In this document: positions 19,301 through 25,290 of the stretch, piece after piece
How positions within the stretch are numbered: position 1 is the first letter of the stretch
Layout: every line of letters starts with the position of its first letter
Source of the DNA: Streptomyces sp. CC228A
Lineage (GTDB): Bacteria > Actinomycetota > Actinomycetes > Streptomycetales > Streptomycetaceae
Assembly (NCBI RefSeq): GCF_021390935.1
Contig: NZ_JAJPUI010000001.1
Location: 186,001 to 250,000, forward strand
Direction of reading: 5' to 3'
DNA length: 64,000 nt
Position numbers and translations under genes: made by a program
The notes under the pieces: model-generated
The model's database searches: none
What the model was told of the DNA's origin: nothing
The model's input: only the letters and a program-made list of their open reading frames with translations

Positions 19301-19657
19301 CCGGTAGTCGGCGCCGTCGTTGTTGTCCCAGGTGCCGGCTCCGTTGGTGAAGGCCGCGGTCAGCGAGGTGGCGGCGCCCAGGTCGACGTCCTTGACGTAC
19401 CAGCCGGTGCACGCAGCGGTCATGGGCTCGCCGGGTGCCGTGGTCCACGTGCCGCCCGCGGGGGCGTAGTGGATGTTCACCGAGGTCCAGGCGGTGTCGG
19501 GCCGGTAGTACACGACCGCGCTCGTCGCCGCGTGGGCGGTGACGGCGGGCAGCAGCGCGGCCAGCAGGCCGAGCAGGGCGGTGAGGAGGCCGAGACCGGC
19601 GGGCCACCGGGGTCCTGGGCGTCTGCGGGGCGGGGGTCGGTGCGGGAGGCTGCTCAC
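16361..19657 (-). CDS. Secreted GH13 alpha-amylase with three starch-binding modules and FnIII
   Basis: 1098 aa. Signal peptide to about residue 43 (ends AHA). Three repeated carbohydrate-binding modules of CBM25/26 style lie at about 46-138, 145-238 and 248-343, each with VxxHYAPxGGxWTTxPG and AAFxNGxGxWDNxxGADY. A fibronectin type III domain is at 352-441. The GH13 barrel runs from about 458: region I DVVYNH (572-577), nucleophile Asp730 in DGFRVD, acid Glu769 in FGEV, Asp887 in VDSHD. It hydrolyses starch outside the cell. The GTG at 19657 is chosen because AGGAG lies 8 bases upstream and the signal peptide begins there. Modules 2 and 3 are almost identical at DNA level. Upstream TGCAAG-type palindromes suggest MalR-like control. 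Confidence 0.9.
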   Translation of the reverse strand: MSSLPHRPPPRRRPGPRWPAGLGLLTALLGLLAALLPAVTAHAATSAVVYYRPDTAWTSVNIHYAPAGGTWTTAPGEPMTAACTGWYVKDVDLGAATSLTAAFTNGAGTWDNNDGADYRLGGGASAVAGGTVTTTDPCADTEPTSATVYYHTPTRDWPAYFLHWAPTGGPWTTAPGTRMAAACTDWVTLTVDLGTATTWRAAFNNGNGVWDNHNGADYTLGTGTIAVKDGMVAHSDPCGSTEPPEGNAATVWYSTGTVGWATVNLHWAPSGGSWTTVPGTGMEPACTGWVKKTVDLGTATTWRAAFNNGNGVWDNHNGADYTLGTGGHTVKDTAVTADAADPCAAAEPDTTAPSVPGGLSASVTGTSAVLSWDASTDDTGVTGYQVTRTGGSHGTSLAGTSSTVLSASGLEERTSYCWTVQARDAAGNTSAASAPECATTGDAPPPAEPGTPLGGDPRKDPIYFVLTARFNDGDPANNRGGSRHQKSGNAAHDDPMFRGDFKGLIQKLDYVKALGFSAVWITPVVLNRSDYDYHGYHGWDFYEVDPRLESAGASYQDLINAAHAKGMKIYQDVVYNHSSRWGAKGLFTPTVYGVRDTQWSWYYDQPNGDFAYDGLTVDPVSGKSHYNGDLWSTAEPTGNTCLNWGKPNGRYSAEGYTLYNCQWPDPTGKMFPAALYHQCWLGNWEGEDARSCWIHEDLADFDTESAAVQQYLIGAYNKYIDMGVDGFRVDTAVHIPRTTWNRRFLPAIQERVTQRSGAQKARDFFVFGEVAAFVNDKWNRGSANHSAQFYTWKERREYAADDTAAALEMYAHEQALGPAGQPTSANAFLDGNTYRTPDRSRFSGMHIIDMRMHMNFGDASNAFHNGKDSDDSVNDATYNVVYVDSHDYGPNKSKERYAGGTDAWAENMSLMWTFRGIPTLYYGSETEFQAGKQIDCGPTCPLAGTGRAYYGDRIAGEVTARDFSEVSSADGPVATTLQQPLVAHVQRLNQIRRAVPALQMGQYSTEGVSGDMAFKRRYTDAAAGVDSYALVSVGSGATFTGVLNGTYKEAVTGRAVTVTDGTLTAPASGKGNLRVYVLDLGGANAAPGKVGTDGPYLK

Positions 19658-19842
19658 GATGGCGGCTCCTGACGTGAGGGCCCGCGGTCGGCGACCGCGG
19701 CGGGGGCGGGTCGGGCGGGCAGGCCGCCCGGGGTGACAGCACGGCGGTCCCCGCGCCCTGCCGGCACCCCGCAGCTCCGGAGCAGTGGTGAGGCGTCCGG
19801 GCCCCGCCACGGGCACCGGTGCCGGCAACGGGCCGCCGGGGA

Positions 19843-19872
19843 CTGCAAGTTGTTGCTGAATCTTGCGGCAAG
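19843..19872 (-). promoter_or_regulatory. Candidate MalR-type operator of the amylase gene
   Basis: GCAAG-TT-GTTGC (19845-19856) and CTTGC-G-GCAAG (19862-19872) are adjacent palindromes, with further TGCAG steps at about 19878-19890. TGCAG/CTTGCAAG-type repeats are known operators of maltose-regulated Streptomyces amylases. The first site differs by one base from GCAAG-TT-CTTGC upstream of the amylase inhibitor gene at 24225. The rest of 19658-20155 has no visible gene. Confidence 0.5.
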
Positions 19873-20155
19873 GTAGTGCAGCGTTGCAGTGCCGTAAAGA
19901 CTTCGCGCACGGATCCGTCGAGGCGACCGCCGAAGCGGGGCGGGGACGGCCGGGGGCGGCTGAGGAGGCGGGGGCGGATTACGGGCCGCGGGGTCGGCTG
20001 ACGGGCGGGGCCTGGGCGGCGGCCGACACGACCGACGACGACAGCGAAGGGCGCGGCGGCGAGCGGGGAGTCGACGCAGGCCGCGTGCGCCGGCATGCCC
20101 CAGGGGCACGCGGGGCGATCCTTCTGCGGCTCCGTGCCCGATGCTGCCGCAGCCG

Positions 20156-20716
20156 TCAGAGCTGCGGCAACCGGTCCACCGCCGAGGGAGAGCGTCGCTC
20201 CTCAAGCCAGAAAAGATAGACGCGGAGGTGCGCAGCCAGGTCACCGTCGAGGTACGCGGCGTACTCCAGTGCCGCTGCGGCCACGCCTTGCCCGGCCTTC
20301 GCGTCGTCGGCCTCCCAGTCGGCTCGCCGGTCTGCCAGGTACTCCCTGATCCGCCCTCGGTCGCGCCACCACTCCCGGACCGCTTCCGGCGTCCAGTGGG
20401 TGTCGCCGTCACAGCCGTATCCGGAGAACACTTCGACTTCTGCTGCGTCGACCAGCTGCCGCAGTTCCTCCGGTGTCCGGGGCTGCCGGTACACGTACTC
20501 GGTGAAGTGGTCGGCTTCGTAGAGGACCAGCCCGGGGGCGTGGATGCGGCCCGTGCCGCAGTTGTCGGTCTCGGCTCCGTAGAACGGTCCTGGCACGTTG
20601 AGCCACTTCCGCTCCGACCACCGGCCCAGGAACGCTGCGCGCGCCTCGCCGAGCAGCGGCACCGGGTCGAAGTGGGGCTTCACGTCGAAAGGTCGGCCAC
20701 GTGCCGCATCACGCAC
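20156..20716 (-). CDS. Conserved-looking hypothetical protein
   Basis: 186 aa if it starts at the GTG at 20716. I do not assign a family with confidence. It is soluble and rich in Trp and acidic residues, with FDPVPLLGEARAAFLGRWSERKW near the N-terminus, a tyrosine-rich middle (TEYVYRQPRTPEEL), GCDGDTHWTPEAVREWW, and a helical end LRVYLFWLEE. The good codon-like translation and lack of low complexity support a real gene. It lies ten bases after the DinB stop on the same strand, so the two may be co-transcribed. The N-terminal boundary is uncertain: open frame continues upstream into the DinB gene in a different frame. Confidence 0.65.
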   Translation of the reverse strand: MRDAARGRPFDVKPHFDPVPLLGEARAAFLGRWSERKWLNVPGPFYGAETDNCGTGRIHAPGLVLYEADHFTEYVYRQPRTPEELRQLVDAAEVEVFSGYGCDGDTHWTPEAVREWWRDRGRIREYLADRRADWEADDAKAGQGVAAAALEYAAYLDGDLAAHLRVYLFWLEERRSPSAVDRLPQL

Positions 20717-20726
20717 CGGACACGTC

Positions 20727-21242
20727 CTAGTAGTACCCCTTGGCCCCGTCGAGCAGCTCCCGCACGATGTCCGCGTGTCCCGCGTGGCGGCCGGTCTCCT
20801 CGATGAGGTGGATGAGCATCCAGCGCAGATTGGCTCCGGCCGAGCGGTATTCGGGGTGGCGGCCGACGTCGTCCAGGGAGGCCGCGGCGACGATCTCGTT
20901 GCTGCGGGCGCACTGGGCCTCGTACTGGGCGAGCAGTTCCTCCAGCGGGACACCGTCGGTGCGCCAGTCGGCGTCCTCGTCCGTCTCGTCGAAGGAAGGG
21001 TTCTGCGCCTTGTCGCCGCCGAGGAACAGCACCTCCAGCCAGGTGTGCTCGACCCACCGCATATGGCTGATCAGCCCGGCCATCGTCATCGCCGGGGAGG
21101 TCGGGATGACGGAGCGGTGCGCGTCCGCCTCGGTGAGGCCGGCGCACTTCCATCTCAGGATCTGCCGTTGGAGGTTCAGCCAGCCGATGAGCGCGGTGCG
21201 CTCGTCCGCCTGAAAGGGGGGACGTTCAAGTGAAGGTGCCAT
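20727..21242 (-). CDS. DinB/DUF664-family protein (mycothiol-dependent transferase-like)
   Basis: 171 aa, the normal DinB length. A four-helix-bundle pattern with metal-ligand histidines: ISHMRWVEHTW in the second helix and HLIEETGRHAGHADIVREL in the last. Actinobacterial relatives include mycothiol-dependent enzymes and maleylpyruvate isomerase-like proteins; the substrate here is unknown. The ATG at 21242 gives the start MAPSLERPPFQADERTALI; the ribosome site is weak (GAAGAC). Further upstream the frame runs into a transposase remnant, which should not be counted as part of this protein. Confidence 0.8.
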   Translation of the reverse strand: MAPSLERPPFQADERTALIGWLNLQRQILRWKCAGLTEADAHRSVIPTSPAMTMAGLISHMRWVEHTWLEVLFLGGDKAQNPSFDETDEDADWRTDGVPLEELLAQYEAQCARSNEIVAAASLDDVGRHPEYRSAGANLRWMLIHLIEETGRHAGHADIVRELLDGAKGYY

Positions 21243-21416
21243 GTCTTCGGACGGTAGACGCCCTGGCGCGGGCTGTCGTCCGGTTTTCCGCTGGACGTGG
21301 CTGGGACTCCCGGTGCCACGGCCAAGCTGACGCGTCGTACGGCGCGCCCGGAGCGCCTGGCGGGCAGAGGGAGGGAGCCTGCACCGGAGGCAGCGCCCCC
21401 GAGGACTGCTCCGGCG

Positions 21417-21548
21417 GCTCACGCTCGGGCGGACGGCGAGGGCGGCGGCTGTCGCGGCGCCGAGGGAGACGTAGCCGCGCTTGTCGTAGCGGGTGACCAG
21501 GGCTCTGGGGTGCTTGAGGTGGTTGATCGCCCGTTCCACGCTGGCGCT
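21417..21548 (-). pseudogene. IS5-type transposase C-terminal remnant
   Basis: Reading VERAINHLKHPRALVTRYDKRGYV then LGAATAAALAV, this matches the closing segment of Streptomyces IS5-family transposases (ERxINxLKxxRAxATRYDKRxxxYLG). Only about 40 residues remain, with no upstream catalytic DDE region and no terminal repeats visible. It runs in frame into the DinB gene, so it is decayed insertion-sequence debris. Confidence 0.6.
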
Positions 21549-21890
21549 TTGGGGCGGCTTGGCTGTCGCTCTTCTGGCTCCGCGCGCGGCCTGCCCTCAC
21601 CGTCCGCGCCGGACCTGCTCGGGCCACGGCCGGCCAAGCACGGGCCGGGGTGCATCCGCTGACGCCCGTCCCTGCCCTCACGCTCCGACGGCAGGTGGCC
21701 CGGCCCGGCGCCTCACGCGTCACAGCCGGATACCGAAGGCGCCCCGATCAACCGGAGCCGATCGGGGCTGGGCCGTCTGCCGGCGGCCGAGGAAACATCG
21801 CCTGAACACGGCCGCCCCACTTGGCAGTTGCCGTGCAGTCGACTCGCCGGAAGCCGCCTCTGCCGCCACCGCTCCTGCTGTGCGGCCTCC
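21549..21890. other. Non-coding interval beside the transposase remnant
   Basis: No gene is supported. The stretch lies between insertion-sequence debris and the DUF397 stop and is somewhat less GC-rich near 21730-21900. Confidence 0.5.
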
Positions 21891-22079
21891 TCAGACGTGC
21901 GCCACGAACGCCGTGAACCGCGCCCATCCCCCGCGCCCGACGGCGAAGTGGGGCAGCTCGACGTCTTTGGAGTCCCGCACGTGGACGGCCTGTTCGGTTA
22001 CGGCGACCTCCACACAGCTGTCACCCTGGCTGCCGCTGTAGCTCGACTTGAACCAGGCAAGTTCCGTGGCGGTGCTCAT
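21891..22079 (-). CDS. DUF397 protein
   Basis: 62 aa. It starts MSTATELAWFKSSYSGSQGDSCVEVAV and continues HVRDSKDVELPHFAVGRGGWARFTAFV, the standard DUF397 sequence (W-x-KSSYSG and RDSK motifs). These small proteins occur beside DUF5753 helix-turn-helix regulators in Streptomyces and are thought to act with them, in a toxin-antitoxin-like or developmental role. The ATG overlaps the TGA of the regulator gene (ATGA), so the two should be translationally coupled. Confidence 0.93.
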   Translation of the reverse strand: MSTATELAWFKSSYSGSQGDSCVEVAVTEQAVHVRDSKDVELPHFAVGRGGWARFTAFVAHV

Positions 22080-23098
22080 AGTTCTCCTCGCAGTCGCTCC
22101 AGCAGGCCCCGCGAGTCCTGGGCGTTGAGGGCCTGCGAGCGAAGTGTGCCATAGCGCTGGTAGAGCAGGCTCACCTCTTTCGGGTCGGAAATCAGGCGGC
22201 CGTTCTGCTGCCCCTCCGAGTACCCGAGCCGCTGCCCCTTCGGCGTCTCCAGCAGTTGCACAGGACCATCGAGGCACGCGTGCATCCCGGCCTCGCAGGG
22301 CACGAGTTGGAGCGTCACGTTCCGCGGGGCGGTGAGCTCCAGGACGTGGTCGAACAGTGCGCGCATCTGCCCCGCGTCCCCGAACCGGCGCCGGAACACG
22401 TGCTCCTCGACGATGAAGCTGAAGGGCGTGGTGGGGCGCTCGAACAGCATCCGCTGCCGCTCCATGCGCCGCGCCATGTACTCCTCCAGCCGGTCGTCCG
22501 GCGCCACGGGCACGGTCCCCTCGAAGACGGCCCGCGCGTACCCCTCGGACTGCAGCAGCCCCGGCACGAGCCTGCACTCGTACGTGCAGAGGCTGTCCGC
22601 CGTCCTCTCCAGCCGCGCCCACTGGCGGAACCACGTCGCCAGCCCGGCCTCCCCGCGTGTCAGGTGCTTCACCGACCTCCGGAGCGCGCCCGTGTTGCCC
22701 AGCGCCTGCTCCGCCCGCTCCACGAAGACTCCGTCAGGCATACGGCGGCCCCGCTCCACGGACTCGACCGTGTGCTTGGAGAACCGGACGAGTTCACCGA
22801 ACTGCGCCCGGCTGAGGCCCGCGTGCTCGCGCAGGGCCTGGACGACCGCGCCGAACGTGCGCAGGCTGTCGGACGGGTCGGGTTCCCGCGTCGCCCCCTC
22901 CCCCGCGTCCGCATCTCCCGCGCCGCCGAGGCCGCCGGCGTCCCGCGCCTGCCACAGGCCGCCCGCGTCCCCCGCGCCTCCCGGGCCGCCGGCCGCTCCC
23001 GCACCTCCCGCGCCCTCCGCGCCCCCCGGGCCGCCGGCGTCCTCCGCGCCCCCCGCCTGACCAGGACGTCCGCCGACGTCCCCCTCGACCCCTGCCAT
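22076..23098 (-). CDS. XRE-type helix-turn-helix regulator with DUF5753 domain
   Basis: 340 aa. The helix-turn-helix is at about 78-130 (LREHAGLSRAQFGELVRFSKHTVESVERGRRMP). The DUF5753 effector domain follows, with ECRLVPGLLQSEGYARAVF, then RQRMLFERPTTPFSFIVEEHVFRRRFGD and YSEGQQNGRLISDP. The first 70 residues are an unusual Gly/Ala/Asp-rich extension with repeated GGAxDAGG units. The ATG at 23098 is firmly placed because GGAGG lies 6 bases before it, so the extension is translated. The gene overlaps DUF397 and is divergent from an ATPase gene with a perfect inverted repeat between. Confidence 0.9.
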   Translation of the reverse strand: MAGVEGDVGGRPGQAGGAEDAGGPGGAEGAGGAGAAGGPGGAGDAGGLWQARDAGGLGGAGDADAGEGATREPDPSDSLRTFGAVVQALREHAGLSRAQFGELVRFSKHTVESVERGRRMPDGVFVERAEQALGNTGALRRSVKHLTRGEAGLATWFRQWARLERTADSLCTYECRLVPGLLQSEGYARAVFEGTVPVAPDDRLEEYMARRMERQRMLFERPTTPFSFIVEEHVFRRRFGDAGQMRALFDHVLELTAPRNVTLQLVPCEAGMHACLDGPVQLLETPKGQRLGYSEGQQNGRLISDPKEVSLLYQRYGTLRSQALNAQDSRGLLERLRGEL

Positions 23099-23203
23099 GT
23101 GCACCTCCGCGTGCTCACACGGGTGTTGACCCGCCGTCGGCCGCACGCGCGCGGCCGACGGGTCCAGCGTTGTGCGGAGACCGCCGTACTGTCCACTCAG
23201 AGT

Positions 23204-23230
23204 GTCCGTACGCTGACAGAGCGTACGGAC
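23204..23230. promoter_or_regulatory. Perfect 11-base inverted repeat, candidate operator
   Basis: GTCCGTACGCT-gacag-AGCGTACGGAC: 27 bases with arms that match exactly. It lies between the divergent DUF5753 regulator and the ATP-binding protein gene, 44 bases before the latter. It is the obvious target for the regulator. Confidence 0.65.
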
Positions 23231-23274
23231 CTGTGGCATGGCGAGCGTGGCGGAACTGCCGCCACCGTGGCCCC

Positions 23275-23778
23275 ATGAACCAGCGCACTGCACCCCCTTC
23301 ACCTGCCGCGTACGCGGTCAGCCGCCTGCTCCCCGCCACCCACCTCGGGGCTCGGCAGGCGAGGCTGGTGACGGTCCTCGAACTGCACGACTGGCGGTGC
23401 CCGCCGGACGTGTCGGAGCGCGCCGAGCGGATCGTCGCCGAACTCGCGGCCAACGCCGTGCTCCACGGACGCGTACGGGGCCGGGACTTCCGGCTGCGGC
23501 TGCGGCTCGACCCGTCGGCCGGGACGCTCCGCATCGAGGTGACCGACGCGCGCGGCGAGCGGGCGCCCGCTCCCGGGCGGGAGGCCGACGGCGGCGGCGA
23601 GGGAGGGCGCGGACTGCTCCTGGTGGACACGTTCGCAGACCACTGGGGAAGCACCTCGGCTCCGCCCGGCGGCAAGACGGTGTGGGCCGAGATCCACCTC
23701 GCCCCGGGCGGCGACCGGCCGCTCCGGGGCGCCGCCCTGGGGACCGCCGCCGACCGGGCGGCGGCGCGCACGCGGTGA
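23275..23778 (+). CDS. HATPase_c protein, anti-sigma-factor-kinase/RsbW-like
   Basis: 167 aa. Single GHKL ATPase domain: N-box ERIVAELAANAVLHGRV, then LRIEVTDARG and GRGLLLVDTFADHWG. There is no sensor or phospho-acceptor domain, which fits the stand-alone RsbW/SpoIIAB-like ATPases abundant in Streptomyces. It is divergent from the DUF5753/DUF397 pair, a recurrent neighbourhood in this genus. The three probably work in one regulatory pathway. The ATG at 23275 has only a weak ribosome site (CCGTGGCCCC). Confidence 0.87.
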   Translation: MNQRTAPPSPAAYAVSRLLPATHLGARQARLVTVLELHDWRCPPDVSERAERIVAELAANAVLHGRVRGRDFRLRLRLDPSAGTLRIEVTDARGERAPAPGREADGGGEGGRGLLLVDTFADHWGSTSAPPGGKTVWAEIHLAPGGDRPLRGAALGTAADRAAARTR

Positions 23779-23861
23779 CCGGCCCGGCAGTCGGCGAGCC
23801 GGACGCGGCCCGGCGGCGTGCGGCACGCCCGGTCGCCACCCCTCCGTCGGGGACGTGAGGG

Positions 23862-24203
23862 TCAGGCCCCGCTCGCCTCTGCGGGGTCGCAGGTGCGCAG
23901 GCCCGTGACGTGGTTGCCGTCGGTGCCGTAACCGGCGAAGGTCGCCCACTCGCCGGGCTGGATGACGCGGCACGGGGCCCACTGGCCGTTCGTGTACTCG
24001 ACGGTGACGGCGACGGTGTCGCCGCAGCCGTTGCGGACGTCGGTGTAGCGCCAGCTCTCGTAGTACTCCACGCACTCCGGAGCCGCGGACCCGGAGGCCG
24101 CCGCGGCGGAGGGAGCGGCCGCCAGGACGGTAAGGAGACCGGCCGCGGCCGCGGCGGCGAGGGCGGCGGGGTGCTGCGCTATGCGCTTGAGGCGGTTCAT
24201 CAT
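23862..24203 (-). CDS. Tendamistat-type proteinaceous alpha-amylase inhibitor
   Basis: 113 aa. Signal peptide to about residue 36 (ends AAAA). The mature domain has the diagnostic SWRY tetrad (50-53), whose Trp-Arg-Tyr is the loop that tendamistat inserts in the amylase active site. It also has four cysteines at 44, 60, 78 and 105. The spacing Cys44-Cys60 (16) and Cys60-Cys78 (18) equals tendamistat exactly; the last gap is one shorter. Secreted members block animal-type alpha-amylases. The ATG at 24203 is chosen, with GAGG upstream. Its upstream region has the same palindrome as the amylase gene at 19657, implying common regulation by maltose-type signals. Confidence 0.88.
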   Translation of the reverse strand: MMNRLKRIAQHPAALAAAAAAGLLTVLAAAPSAAAASGSAAPECVEYYESWRYTDVRNGCGDTVAVTVEYTNGQWAPCRVIQPGEWATFAGYGTDGNHVTGLRTCDPAEASGA

Positions 24204-24224
24204 GCTCGGCATCCTCACCGCACG

Positions 24225-24319
24225 GCAAGTTCTTGCGCAAACCACTGCAAGAACTTTCAGCCATGCGCCACAGGAGGCGCTTAATCTCCAGGCCAATCGG
24301 GGTTGCAAGGAATGCAAGG
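24225..24319 (-). promoter_or_regulatory. Promoter and MalR-type operators of the inhibitor gene
   Basis: Two palindromes 22 bases apart: GCAAG-tt-CTTGC (24225-24236) and CTGcAAGaaCTTtCAG (24245-24260). On the minus strand the direct repeat CCTTGCATTCCTTGCA lies at 24318-24303; its TTGCAA could also serve as a -35 with a -10-like ATTAAG 17 bases on. The remainder of the 418-base gap up to 24621 has no visible gene. Confidence 0.5.
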
Positions 24320-24621
24320 GCGCATACGACCGTCGTTCGCCACGACGGGGAAAGCCCGCGCGGGCTGGGACGATGGCACGGGCGTCGCCCTCAGGTCCAC
24401 CGGTGCCAGGCAGACGCACAGTGGCCGAGATCCGACTGCCCCGTCTCCTCCCGCTCGGCACATGCACCCCAACGGCCGCGTCCTCGCACGAGGTACATCC
24501 CCCTACGGCACACGTGAACCGCAGTGCCGATGGCCGGCCGATCGCGGGTCACCTGCCTGTACCGTTCCCCTCGTGGGTCACCTGCCTGTGCCGTTCCCGG
24601 GGCCGGCCTTTCAGGATCGGG

Positions 24622-25290
24622 TCATTCCGCCAGCACGATCGTGTGCGGGGCCGGCGTGAGCTGCGCCCGGTAGCGGCGGACGCCCCAGCTGCGGTGCTCC
24701 AGCTCCGCCGCGACCAGTACCTCGGCCGTGTTCGTACAGTCGGGCACGAGCTCCACCAGCGCGGCCACCGGGTGGTCCCCGACCAGCGGACATCCTTTGA
24801 CTGGTCGGAACTCCCACTGCGGGTTCGACTGGGAGGCTCCGTGGCCCCGGACGATCCACTCCTCCCTCGCCGGCCCGGATCCCGGCGGCTTCTCCACCCC
24901 TACGTCCAGCACTCCCGTCGTGACCGTGAAGCTCACGCCGGTCCCGAGGCCGGGAACCGGCTGTGTACGCTCACCCGGGTCGATCAGGCGCGCGATCGGC
25001 TGCGCCTCGCGCTCGGGTGTGGACAGTGCGACACCCAGAGAGGCATGGCGGAACACCCCTCTGCTCTCCGGTGTCTCGGGACGAAACGAGCACACCATGA
25101 GCAGTTGCCGGAACTCCCGGTCGGGGGCGGCACTCACATAGGACAGCCAGCCGGCCGGCACGCCCGCATGGTCGGCGGGCAGGAGGTCCCAGCCGAAAGT
25201 GAGCCTGCCACGCAGCGGTGCGTCATCAGCTGGGCTGCCGAGCGTACGCTCCGGCACGAGTTCGACCTCGTGCAGCCGAATCTCGGTCAT
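24622..25290 (-). CDS. Orphan partner protein of the CHAT protease
   Basis: 222 aa, not recognised as any named family. There is no signal peptide or membrane segment. The sequence alternates short hydrophobic strands (RLTFGWDLL, QLLMVCSF, VSFTVTTGVLDVGVE, EVLVAAELEHRSWGVRRYRAQL) and suggests a beta-rich, possibly Ig-like, protein. The first line MTEIRLHEVELVPERT is strand-like too. Its ATG overlaps the TGA of the CHAT gene (ATGA), so the two are translated as a pair and made in similar amounts. A role as protease substrate, effector or inhibitor is possible; nothing in the sequence decides. Confidence 0.75.
   Translation of the reverse strand: MTEIRLHEVELVPERTLGSPADDAPLRGRLTFGWDLLPADHAGVPAGWLSYVSAAPDREFRQLLMVCSFRPETPESRGVFRHASLGVALSTPEREAQPIARLIDPGERTQPVPGLGTGVSFTVTTGVLDVGVEKPPGSGPAREEWIVRGHGASQSNPQWEFRPVKGCPLVGDHPVAALVELVPDCTNTAEVLVAAELEHRSWGVRRYRAQLTPAPHTIVLAE

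Noticed and set aside
14493..20096. 1867-codon open frame on the minus strand
   Set aside because: Arg/Pro/His-rich translation antisense or out of frame to FUSC, Lrp and the amylase. A product of high GC.
20717..20953. Upstream extension of the hypothetical protein at 20156
   Set aside because: Reads the DinB gene in the wrong frame (Ser/Pro/Thr-rich).
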